Shown here: positions 1-5,513 of the stretch, in pieces
Layout of the letters: each line of letters begins with the position of its first letter
Position numbering within the stretch: the stretch's first letter is position 1
From: CBDULX01 sp048550535
GTDB lineage: Bacteria; Pseudomonadota; Gammaproteobacteria; SZUA-229
Direction of reading: 5' to 3'
Assembly (NCBI GenBank): GCA_048550535.1
Contig: JBLYYN010000181.1
Coordinates: forward strand, 1 to 6,496
DNA length: 6,496 nucleotides
The notes under the pieces: model-generated
The model's input: only the letters and a program-made list of their open reading frames with translations
What the model was told of the DNA's origin: nothing
Database searches by the model: none
Program-made: the position numbers and the translations under genes

Positions 1-102
1 ATGTCGGTGGTGTTGTTTTTTGTTTCGCGGTTGAGGGCTAAGTGGGCTTAGCGGGAGCATTTCTGTTTTTTTGTGATTTTTATTTTCAATTTATCTTTGT
101 GC
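1..102. other. Left-edge non-coding flank
   Basis: All three plus-strand frames meet a stop by position 51, so at most the last few codons of an upstream gene could lie here, and none is recognisable. A 6-bp perfect stem (gctaag/cttagc, 37-52, loop tggg) is followed 13 nt later by a run of seven T at 66-72. It could be a weak plus-strand terminator, but the distance to the T-run is too long for a standard intrinsic one. The rest is T-rich and featureless. Confidence 0.4.
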
Positions 103-137
103 TATTTTTTTAGCATTGGTTTCGCCCTGTTGGGCGA
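103..137 (+). repeat. Left inverted end of the structured repeat
   Basis: It begins with a T-run, then cattggtttcgcc, and closes in a perfect hairpin at 122-137 (tcgccc/gggcga, loop tgtt). The complement of 733-764 matches it across the T-run and the 13-mer. The terminal hairpin recurs there with a different loop and one fewer base pair. Confidence 0.65.
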
Positions 138-142
138 GTTCA

Positions 143-164
143 TTTCTTTACTCGTGTAAAGAAA
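143..164. repeat. Hairpin with 9-bp perfect stem
   Basis: The stem is tttctttac (143-151) paired with gtaaagaaa (156-164) around the loop tcgt. It sits just inside the left inverted end and is the most typical part of the repeat as I recall it from other genomes. Confidence 0.6.
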
Positions 165-196
165 CCGAACCAAAGAAACACGCCCCAACTCACAAG

Positions 197-225
197 CCCT
201 TCATGAAAAGAAAATCCATGAAGGG
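197..225. repeat. Hairpin with 9-bp perfect stem
   Basis: The arms cccttcatg (197-205) and catgaaggg (217-225) pair perfectly around an A-rich 11-nt loop. A smaller stem follows at 238-252 (cacat/atgtg). Both are internal to the repeat unit. Confidence 0.55.
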
Positions 226-436
226 TTCCCTCGTCGTCACATGATAAATGTGCCTGCTGCGCAACTCCTCGCAAACAACGCTCGTCAGACATGCTCGCAG
301 AAAGCTTGCACATCCATCATGAGCTCCTCGGCTTGATCAATGGGGTTGTAAATGCGTAAAAGCACAAGAAAGCCTGTGCGCTTTGCGCTGCCTATTTGCG
401 TGTCATCTCGGCAACTGCTCCTGCGTTACCCTAACT

Positions 437-454
437 ACCTACATCCGTGTAGGT
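437..454. repeat. Hairpin acctaca/tgtaggt
   Basis: A 7-bp perfect stem (437-443 with 448-454) closes the tetraloop tccg. A related palindrome, cctac/gtagg, occurs at 667-682 near the right end, so the unit holds two versions of the same motif. Confidence 0.5.
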
Positions 455-498
455 GTTCACACGCAAGAACCCCTTTGGAGTAAGCTGAGGAGGGAGTG

Positions 499-580
499 AT
501 TTATGAGGGGGTTGTCTGCGAGAATGTCTGAGCGAATTACGCTTTTTGTAATTCGTGAGTTTCGCAGCAGCCTCATAAAT
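499..580. ncRNA. Nested three-part stem-loop, possible structured RNA
   Basis: Three perfect helices are nested in order: atttatgagg (499-508) with cctcataaat (571-580), 10 bp; ctgcga (516-521) with tcgcag (562-567), 6 bp; and cgaattac (533-540) with gtaattcg (548-555), 8 bp, capped by gcttttt. This gives 24 base pairs on one axis with small internal loops. It could act at the RNA level, or as a DNA palindrome within a mobile repeat. No promoter is evident and I cannot match it to a named RNA family. Confidence 0.45.
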
Positions 581-597
581 TGCGACTGACGAAGGCA

Positions 598-623
598 CCA
601 CTATGCGCTTTTTTGCATAGTGG
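598..623. repeat. Hairpin with 9-bp stem and T-rich loop
   Basis: The arms ccactatgc (598-606) and gcatagtgg (615-623) pair perfectly around gctttttt. The apex cgctttttt-g matches that of the neighbouring hairpin at 533-555, although the stem sequences are unrelated. Confidence 0.55.
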
Positions 624-666
624 CTAGCGACCCGGGGCGGCATTTTCTTGGTTATCTTCTTTGTTG

Positions 667-682
667 CCTACATGGACGTAGG
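667..682. repeat. Hairpin cctac/gtagg
   Basis: A 5-bp stem surrounds the loop atggac. It is a second version of the palindrome at 437-454 and lies between the inner and outer right inverted segments. Confidence 0.45.
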
Positions 683-732
683 TAAGGAGCGTGAGCAGGA
701 TGCGGTAGCTTTGCTGCAGAAAAATAAGTAGG

Positions 733-764
733 TCGCCAGGAGGCGAAACCAATGTTAAAAAATA
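733..764 (-). repeat. Right inverted end of the structured repeat
   Basis: Read on the minus strand it gives a T-run, then cattggtttcgcc, then the hairpin arms. The hairpin is at 733-746 (tcgcc/ggcga, loop agga). It mirrors 103-137 and marks the probable right boundary of the unit, about 40 nt beyond the stop codon of the acyltransferase gene. On the minus strand the hairpin followed by tacttattttt could also slow or end transcription from that gene, though weakly. Confidence 0.65.
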
Positions 765-804
765 TTGGAATGTGAGGATGAAAGAATTAGGCCTACTATT
801 TTAT

Positions 805-1572
805 CTATCTGTTCTCACTCAAATTCCCCACCCTAACCGCATCTAAAATCTGCTCCTGGCACTGCTTCGCCAGTTCCGTTCGATTCAGACCCTGACTATC
901 AATTGGTGGCAGGAATTCCAGTTCCGTCAGCATCTGTTTTTCCGACATCATATCCAGAGTCGACTGTAAAAACTGGGTGTCACCGATGAAGGGTGCTTTG
1001 GGATGAACCCCATCGGGGTGTGGGTATCTTAAGGCCACAGGTTGCACCGGAGCGCCGGCATCGATGGCAGCCTGAAACAAACGGCTATGGAATTTTCGAA
1101 CCGAGGTGCCGTCGGTGGTGGTGCCTTCGGGGAAGATCACCACATGGCCACCGCGATTCAGGGTGTCGGATATATCATTCATCGATTGTTCCGCAGCACC
1201 CTGTCCACCCCGCTTGATATACAGCGTTCCGGTTTGTCTGGCCAGCCAGCCAATAATCGGCCAGCTGTTCACTTCATCTTTGGACAGAAAATGCACCGGA
1301 ATTTTGGAACCCAGTGCCGGAATATCAAACCAGGAAATATGATTGACCACGAACAGGGTGGGTGCAGTATTGATGTTGCCCCGGGTGCTGCATTGCACGC
1401 CGAAAATTTTGCACAGCCGACTATGCCACCAGAGAGTAAGTTGTGCTGCCAGGGTGCCTGGATGAATGGCTTTACGCAGAAGCAGGGCCGCCAGCAGCAA
1501 GCCGAGCAGGATGTGTAAAATGAGCAGGGTCAATCGCCAGCCGATCCTCACCGGTTGTTTCAGGTGCTTCAT
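805..1572 (-). CDS. PlsC-family 1-acylglycerol-3-phosphate acyltransferase
   Basis: Membrane-bound acyltransferase of 255 aa, expected to move a fatty acyl group onto lysophosphatidic acid to make phosphatidic acid for phospholipid synthesis at the inner membrane. A hydrophobic segment at about residues 13-32 should anchor the N terminus. The catalytic HX4D motif is visible as NHISWFD (H78, D83). The acceptor-binding GTLYIKRG lies at 115-122, FPEGTT at 147-152, and the fourth block VQPVALRY at 176-183. Length fits the family. It is the last gene of the minus-strand run, 51 nt after nadC. The ATG start has no strong ribosome-binding site. Related enzymes acylate lyso-ornithine lipids (OlsA), and sequence alone does not decide the acceptor, so I give no symbol. 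The family call is firm. Confidence 0.9.
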   Translation of the reverse strand: MKHLKQPVRIGWRLTLLILHILLGLLLAALLLRKAIHPGTLAAQLTLWWHSRLCKIFGVQCSTRGNINTAPTLFVVNHISWFDIPALGSKIPVHFLSKDEVNSWPIIGWLARQTGTLYIKRGGQGAAEQSMNDISDTLNRGGHVVIFPEGTTTDGTSVRKFHSRLFQAAIDAGAPVQPVALRYPHPDGVHPKAPFIGDTQFLQSTLDMMSEKQMLTELEFLPPIDSQGLNRTELAKQCQEQILDAVRVGNLSENR

Positions 1573-1623
1573 GATTTAAGCCGATGTTCCTGTCGCATAG
1601 AGTACATAATATGGACTGTTTTA

Positions 1624-2457
1624 TCAGGCTGAAAAGCGCATGGAAAGATCAATGGCTTTGATGTCTTTGGTGAGCGCACCGGTGGAAATATAATCGACTC
1701 CGGTTTTGGCGATTTTTTTTATGTTGTCCAGGGTGACATTACCGGAGGCTTCCAGTTCGGCTTTGTGCTCAGTGATGGCTACCGCCTGTTTGAGTTCTTT
1801 GATACTGAAATTATCCAGCAGTATGCGCTCTGCGCCAGAAGCCAGTGCCTGTTTGAGTTCATCCAGGTTTTCTACTTCGATTTCTATGTCTAATTCCGGA
1901 CTGTTGAAACGGGCGGCTTCTATGGCTTGAGGAATACCGCCAGCTCCTAGAATATGGTTTTCCTTAATCAGTATGGCATCGAACAGGCCGATGCGATGGT
2001 TGTGGCAGCCACCACAGCTGACCGCATATTTCTGGGCCAGTCTCAGGCCGGGAATGGTTTTGCGAGTATCCAGTACCCGGGCCTGAGTATCCTTTACCGC
2101 ATCGGCATATTGCCGCGAAATACTGGCGGTGGAGGACAGGGTCTGCAGGAAATTCAGCGCGGTGCGTTCTCCACTGAGCAGAGCCCGGGTGGAACCGCTG
2201 AGACTACAAAGTTGCTGATTGGCTTGTATCTGATCGCCATCGTCCACATTCCATTCGATATGGATTTCCGAATCCAGCTGAGCGAACACTTCATCGAACC
2301 AGTCTACACCGCAGATGATGGCCGGCTCTCGGCTGATAACCGTGGCAAAGCTGAAATCGTCTTCCGCAATCATTTTACTGGTGACATCTTCATGGCCGAG
2401 ATCTTCCTGCAGGGCCAGGTTGACAGTGTTTTCTATGTAACTTTGGGGTACTTGCAT
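1624..2457 (-). CDS. nadC: Nicotinate-nucleotide pyrophosphorylase (carboxylating)
   Basis: Quinolinate phosphoribosyltransferase of 277 aa, a cytoplasmic enzyme of de novo NAD synthesis that turns quinolinate and PRPP into nicotinate mononucleotide, CO2 and pyrophosphate. The N-terminal sandwich domain carries EDLGHEDVTS (18-27). GERTALNFLQTLSSTAS (96-112) supplies the conserved Arg that acts on the partner subunit. The barrel has DTRKTIPGLR (130-139), GGCHNHRIGLFDAILIKENH (149-168), EIEVEN (192-197), ILLDNF (212-217), EASGN (236-240) and YISTGALT (256-263), so the basic and acidic residues that bind substrate and phosphate are all present. Length is usual. It lies 59 nt downstream of egtB on the same strand. 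Only a weak purine stretch (ggacag) precedes the ATG. The link to the ergothioneine genes appears to be positional, not biochemical. Confidence 0.97.
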   Translation of the reverse strand: MQVPQSYIENTVNLALQEDLGHEDVTSKMIAEDDFSFATVISREPAIICGVDWFDEVFAQLDSEIHIEWNVDDGDQIQANQQLCSLSGSTRALLSGERTALNFLQTLSSTASISRQYADAVKDTQARVLDTRKTIPGLRLAQKYAVSCGGCHNHRIGLFDAILIKENHILGAGGIPQAIEAARFNSPELDIEIEVENLDELKQALASGAERILLDNFSIKELKQAVAITEHKAELEASGNVTLDNIKKIAKTGVDYISTGALTKDIKAIDLSMRFSA

Positions 2458-2516
2458 TTAAATCTGTCCGGTTGTCGCGGTCACTCTAGTCAGAGGCTCT
2501 CTAGGATACGTGCTCG

Positions 2517-3677
2517 TTAGTCAAACACAAGGCGCAAGCCGGCAAATATGTGGCGCTTGTCTGGATTGAAAAAATTGCGAAAGGATGGGCGCCGGATTTC
2601 CGGGCGAGTATGACGACTGGCACCACGAGCTACATAGTGCTGGTCATCAAACCAGGGCTTGGAGTAACCGTCATAGGGAAATGCCTGGAAATCCGGATAA
2701 GGATAAAAGGTGTTGCTACACCATTCCCAGACTTTTCCGGTATATTCCAGTTTGCCCTGGGCGACACTGACTTCCCATTGGTGTTCATGGGGCAGGCGGG
2801 CGTTCGACCAGCGCGCAAAGGCTTCAGCTTCGTAATGACTAATGCCATATACCGGATCCTTCGCCACCAGATCGGCAGGTTCGGGGTATTCGATGGCGTA
2901 CCATTCACCCTGTTTGTTTTGCTTCCAGTGATCGGGCTGGCAAATATTGTTTTCATTTCGCCACTGCCAGCCCTGCTCTGACCAGTAGGCCTGATGGTCA
3001 TAACCACCGGCTTCTATAAATCCCAGGTATTCGGCATTGGTGACGGGTCTCAGGGCAATATTGAAACGATCCAGCCGGGTCTGGTGTTTGGGCAGTTCGT
3101 TGTCATAGGCCAGCGGCGATTCACCGCCAACCTCAAATTCACCGGCATTGATGTGTACCGAATCGGTGGACAGGGGCGCGGCCTGTAGTGGCTGGCCAGG
3201 CTTGTATTTGCCCCTGTCTTTTTTGATCGACATCTGGTTGAGCACCATGTGCATGGTCTCAAAGTGCTGAGCGTAGTGCTGGATGATGAAATATTGTAAA
3301 TACTCATCCTGGAACAGCTTGTGATCGCTCAAGGGGGATGTCATTTCAATGAGCAATAGATCGTTATTGTCCTGTTGTAACTGGGCGTCTCTGATCAGTT
3401 GCTTGAGCTTGGGAATGCGTTTGCCTCGTTTCGGCCTGGGGCAGTTCTCAGGTATGTACAGGCTTTCCAGTTTTTGGGTCTGGCTGTTATCGGATTGCAG
3501 TACTTCGTGCAGCCAGTAATTTTCAATATACAGGCAATGCCCCAGATGCCAGCCCAGGGGGCTTAAGTCCTGATGGAACTGGGTGCGGCTGATCTTGTCA
3601 TTAAGTGATTCCAGTAATTGCCGGGATTTGTTCTGGATCGCGCGCAGTCGGATCATTGTGGGCAGTGATGTACTCAT
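2517..3677 (-). CDS. egtB: EgtB-like iron-dependent sulfoxide synthase
   Basis: Predicted non-heme iron enzyme of 386 aa that joins hercynine to a thiol compound with O2, forming the C-S bond and sulfoxide of ergothioneine biosynthesis. The N-terminal DinB_2 half has WHLGH (43-47) and QHYAQHFETM (133-142), which contains the HX3HXE iron motif (H134, H138, E140). The C-terminal FGE-sulfatase half starts near 175 and includes RPVTNAEYLGFIEAGGY (210-226), ARLPHEHQWE (293-302), GKVWEW (314-319), the YPYPDFQAFPYDGYS block (325-339) and RNFFNPDKRHIFAGLR (367-382). Its ATG overlaps the egtC stop as ATGA, and no Shine-Dalgarno is seen, so translation is probably coupled to egtC. The C-terminal motif has Phe and Lys where I recall Asp416 and Arg420 in the mycobacterial enzyme. 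It may therefore be a different EgtB subtype with another thiol donor. The superfamily call is sure; the exact substrate is not. Confidence 0.87.
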   Translation of the reverse strand: MSTSLPTMIRLRAIQNKSRQLLESLNDKISRTQFHQDLSPLGWHLGHCLYIENYWLHEVLQSDNSQTQKLESLYIPENCPRPKRGKRIPKLKQLIRDAQLQQDNNDLLLIEMTSPLSDHKLFQDEYLQYFIIQHYAQHFETMHMVLNQMSIKKDRGKYKPGQPLQAAPLSTDSVHINAGEFEVGGESPLAYDNELPKHQTRLDRFNIALRPVTNAEYLGFIEAGGYDHQAYWSEQGWQWRNENNICQPDHWKQNKQGEWYAIEYPEPADLVAKDPVYGISHYEAEAFARWSNARLPHEHQWEVSVAQGKLEYTGKVWEWCSNTFYPYPDFQAFPYDGYSKPWFDDQHYVARGASRHTRPEIRRPSFRNFFNPDKRHIFAGLRLVFD

Positions 3678-4447
3678 AAGGGGGAGCTTTGTAGTTCCTG
3701 ATTGTGGCCAAGTACCACCAGGCTGTGATCATCAATCACAGTCCAGGGTTGGTCCTCGTTTAACGGTTCGGATACCAGTAACTGGCTGGTGCTGGCAAAG
3801 GGCTCGATTCCACGCCCATAATACAGGCTGGGGCAGAGGCCATTGATGGCATGTTTGCTGGCATAAATCCGCTCACCGTCGGTGAGCAGTATATTGAGCA
3901 GGGCGCGTTCCGGGCCAATCAGTTCTGCGATGGTATCAAAACTGATGCGAATGGCATCTATGGGATTTTTAGATTTCGCCAGGAAATGCAGAATCAGGGC
4001 AAAAATATATTCGGAATCCGTATCACCCCGGATATTGGCTTCGAATTCATGGTTCAGAATGTGACGTATCTGCGGGCGTGCGGTTCTGGGAAAGTCCAGA
4101 ATATAACCGTTGTGCATGAACAGCCATTGTTGATAGCTGAAGGGCTGTGTGTTGGAATGGTGTGTACCCAGCCCTGGGGTGGCACTTCTGACCATGGCCA
4201 GCCACAGAGGTTGCTGAATGCTCTGGCTCAGATCATGTAAATTCGGGTCATTCCAGATCGGCATGGACTGGCGGTAACGGGCCACGGAGCCATGAGAGTA
4301 CCAGCCAATGCCAAAACCATCGGCATTGAGCTTGGCTTCCCGTAGCTCTCTAGGTTGCCAGGCCTGTTTTTCCAGACTATGTTCTGGGGTCAGGATAAGT
4401 TCTGATAAGGCAATGGCCGGTCCGAGATAACTGAGTAATCGACACAT
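3674..4447 (-). CDS. egtC: EgtC-like class II glutamine amidotransferase
   Basis: Ntn-hydrolase of 257 aa with Cys2 as the expected N-terminal nucleophile once Met1 is removed. In the ergothioneine pathway EgtC hydrolyses the gamma-glutamyl amide of gamma-glutamyl-hercynylcysteine sulfoxide. Visible motifs are MCRLLSYLG at the start, LNADGFGIGWY (40-50), VRSAT and HHSNTQPF (86-103), the FMHNGYI oxyanion block (110-116) and GDTDSEYIF (141-149). No synthetase or sugar-isomerase domain follows, so this is a stand-alone hydrolase. It leads the minus-strand operon and overlaps egtB by four bases. The start has almost no room for a leader, and no Shine-Dalgarno is seen upstream. Other small class II amidotransferases (YafJ-like) share this fold. 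The EgtC call rests on the egtB and egtD neighbours as well as on the motifs. Confidence 0.87.
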   Translation of the reverse strand: MCRLLSYLGPAIALSELILTPEHSLEKQAWQPRELREAKLNADGFGIGWYSHGSVARYRQSMPIWNDPNLHDLSQSIQQPLWLAMVRSATPGLGTHHSNTQPFSYQQWLFMHNGYILDFPRTARPQIRHILNHEFEANIRGDTDSEYIFALILHFLAKSKNPIDAIRISFDTIAELIGPERALLNILLTDGERIYASKHAINGLCPSLYYGRGIEPFASTSQLLVSEPLNEDQPWTVIDDHSLVVLGHNQELQSSPL

Positions 4448-4499
4448 ATTTACAATTAGAATAAGTAGTTAACGCTTGAATAAACAATAACATAAATGA
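4448..4499. promoter_or_regulatory. Divergent egtC/egtD intergenic promoter region
   Basis: This short AT-rich spacer must serve both directions. On the minus strand, TTGTTT (plus coordinates 4482-4487) and TATTCT (4458-4463) are 18 nt apart and form a plausible sigma-70 pair ahead of egtC, which would leave a very short leader. On the plus strand, TAGAAT at 4457-4462 could be a -10 for egtD, with no good -35. The two -10 candidates overlap, which would make the directions compete. No clear operator palindrome is visible. Confidence 0.4.
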
Positions 4500-4501
4500 A
4501 T

Positions 4502-4508
4502 GGGAGGA
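4502..4508 (+). promoter_or_regulatory. Strong Shine-Dalgarno of egtD, decides the start
   Basis: The sequence gggagga lies 6 nt before the ATG at 4515, an ideal spacing. The in-frame ATG at 4500 overlaps this site, and the ATG at 4509 directly abuts it. Start 4515 is therefore preferred, giving a 328-aa protein in place of 333 aa. Confidence 0.75.
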
Positions 4509-4514
4509 ATGCGG

Positions 4515-5501
4515 ATGTATTTATCAGAAAGGGTAGCGGATGACAACTGTATATACATACCTCAGTCACGCACAGTGAACAATCTGATTGAGGATGTGTA
4601 TGAAAACCTGCTCAGTCGTCCCCGCAGTTTGCCGCCAAAGTATTTTTATGACGAGACCGGTTCCCTGTTATTCGACCAGATCTGTAATACCGAAGAATAT
4701 TACCCTACTCGAGTGGAAGCCGGCTTATTAGAGCAATATGCCTGTGAGTTTATCGCCCAGGCCAGCCCCGATCATATTCTGGAGTTTGGCAGCGGCACCA
4801 GCCGTAAAACCCATCACCTGATCCAGGCCTGTGAGCAACAGCAAATTGAATGTGAATACCTGCCATTCGATGTCTGCATCGAAATGCTGCAGCAGGTGCA
4901 TGAAGAATTTAACCAGCAATACCACTGGCTGGATGTGTTGCCGCTGGTGGGTGATTACACCGCTGGCCTGAAACACCTGCACCGTCCTGACGGCAGCTGT
5001 ATGTATGTGTTCTTAGGCAGTAGCATCGGTAATTTCGATAAAGCGGATGCCAGCCGTTTCATTACCGAAGTGCGCCACTGCATGCAGCCTGGGGATACGC
5101 TGCTGATTGGTGTTGATCGGGTGAAGGATGAGCAGATACTGCATGCGGCCTATAACGATGCCCGGGGCATTACCGAGCAGTTCAATCTGAATGTGTTATC
5201 AGTATTGAATGAGCAGCTGGATGCTGACTTTGACACACAGCGTTTTCGTCACCAGGCTATTTACAATGCCGATGAACAGCGCATCGAAATGTATCTGGTG
5301 GCCAAGCAGCCTCACAGGGTTCAGCTACAATCCTTAAATGAGGAACTGTATTTTCATAAGGATGAAAAAATCCTGACTGAAATCAGTCAGAAATATACGT
5401 CTCAGGGTATAGAGCAGCTGCTCACGGGGGCTGGCTTATCTATCTTGAAACATACCGAATCGAATAATCAGTGGTTTTCACTGGTGCTGGCAGGGCTATA
5501 G
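4515..5501 (+). CDS. egtD: L-histidine N-alpha-methyltransferase
   Basis: SAM-dependent enzyme that trimethylates the histidine alpha-amino group to make hercynine, the first committed step of ergothioneine synthesis. The start at 4515 (MYLSERVADD) is chosen by its Shine-Dalgarno; the longest frame opens at 4500. Counting from 4515 (328 aa), visible motifs are LPPKYFYDETGSLLFDQI (39-56), EEYYPTR (60-66), the SAM-binding loop LEFGSGTSRKTHHL (89-102), LPFDV (116-120), GDYTAGL (146-152), FLGSSIGNF (166-174), RIEMYL (256-261) and TEISQKY (288-294). The Glu and Ser of TEIS match, as I recall, the pair that holds the imidazole ring in mycobacterial EgtD, which supports histidine as substrate. It is transcribed away from egtC-egtB and lies 12 nt before the HDOD gene. 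Length is typical of the family. Confidence 0.94.
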   Translation: MYLSERVADDNCIYIPQSRTVNNLIEDVYENLLSRPRSLPPKYFYDETGSLLFDQICNTEEYYPTRVEAGLLEQYACEFIAQASPDHILEFGSGTSRKTHHLIQACEQQQIECEYLPFDVCIEMLQQVHEEFNQQYHWLDVLPLVGDYTAGLKHLHRPDGSCMYVFLGSSIGNFDKADASRFITEVRHCMQPGDTLLIGVDRVKDEQILHAAYNDARGITEQFNLNVLSVLNEQLDADFDTQRFRHQAIYNADEQRIEMYLVAKQPHRVQLQSLNEELYFHKDEKILTEISQKYTSQGIEQLLTGAGLSILKHTESNNQWFSLVLAGL

Positions 5502-5513
5502 AACACAATAACA

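Larger units (their letters stand above)
103..764. repeat. Structured intergenic repeat unit with inverted ends
   Basis: This stretch of about 660 bp has no credible gene. It is bounded by inverted copies of a sequence containing the perfect 13-mer cattggtttcgcc (114-126) and its complement (742-754). A second inner pair is also inverted: 161-186 resembles the complement of 634-660, sharing the ggggcg and ttcttggtt blocks. Between the ends lies a series of perfect hairpins. From memory, the left segment (gggcgag, then a tttcttt/aaagaaa hairpin, then ccaaagaaa and cgcccc) resembles dispersed intergenic repeats in many gammaproteobacterial genomes; I could not search. It carries no transposase, so it would be a non-autonomous or RNA-like repeat. 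I saw no clear target-site duplication. Confidence 0.6.

Noticed and set aside
37..72. Hairpin plus T-run as an intrinsic terminator of an upstream gene
   Set aside because: The stem has 6 bp and the T-run starts 13 nt after it, which is too far for a normal intrinsic terminator. It is mentioned only in the flank entry.
431..643. 70-codon minus-strand open frame
   Set aside because: It lies wholly inside the hairpin-rich repeat, its translation follows the palindromes, it has no recognisable domain, and its reading frame is an accident of structured sequence.
103..764. CRISPR array or integron cassette
   Set aside because: There are no regularly spaced direct repeats, no cas or integrase gene and no attC-type core sites; the palindromes differ in sequence and spacing.
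1042..1518. 158-codon plus-strand open frame
   Set aside because: It is antisense to the acyltransferase gene, whose catalytic motifs are intact in the minus frame; its own product resembles nothing.
1954..2520. 188-codon plus-strand open frame
   Set aside because: It is antisense to nadC, which shows full family conservation; this is a shadow frame.
2517..3677. Selenoneine synthase SenA or ovothiol synthase OvoA
   Set aside because: No senB or senC neighbours are present and there is no C-terminal methyltransferase domain as in OvoA. The EgtC and EgtD neighbours favour an ergothioneine-type role.
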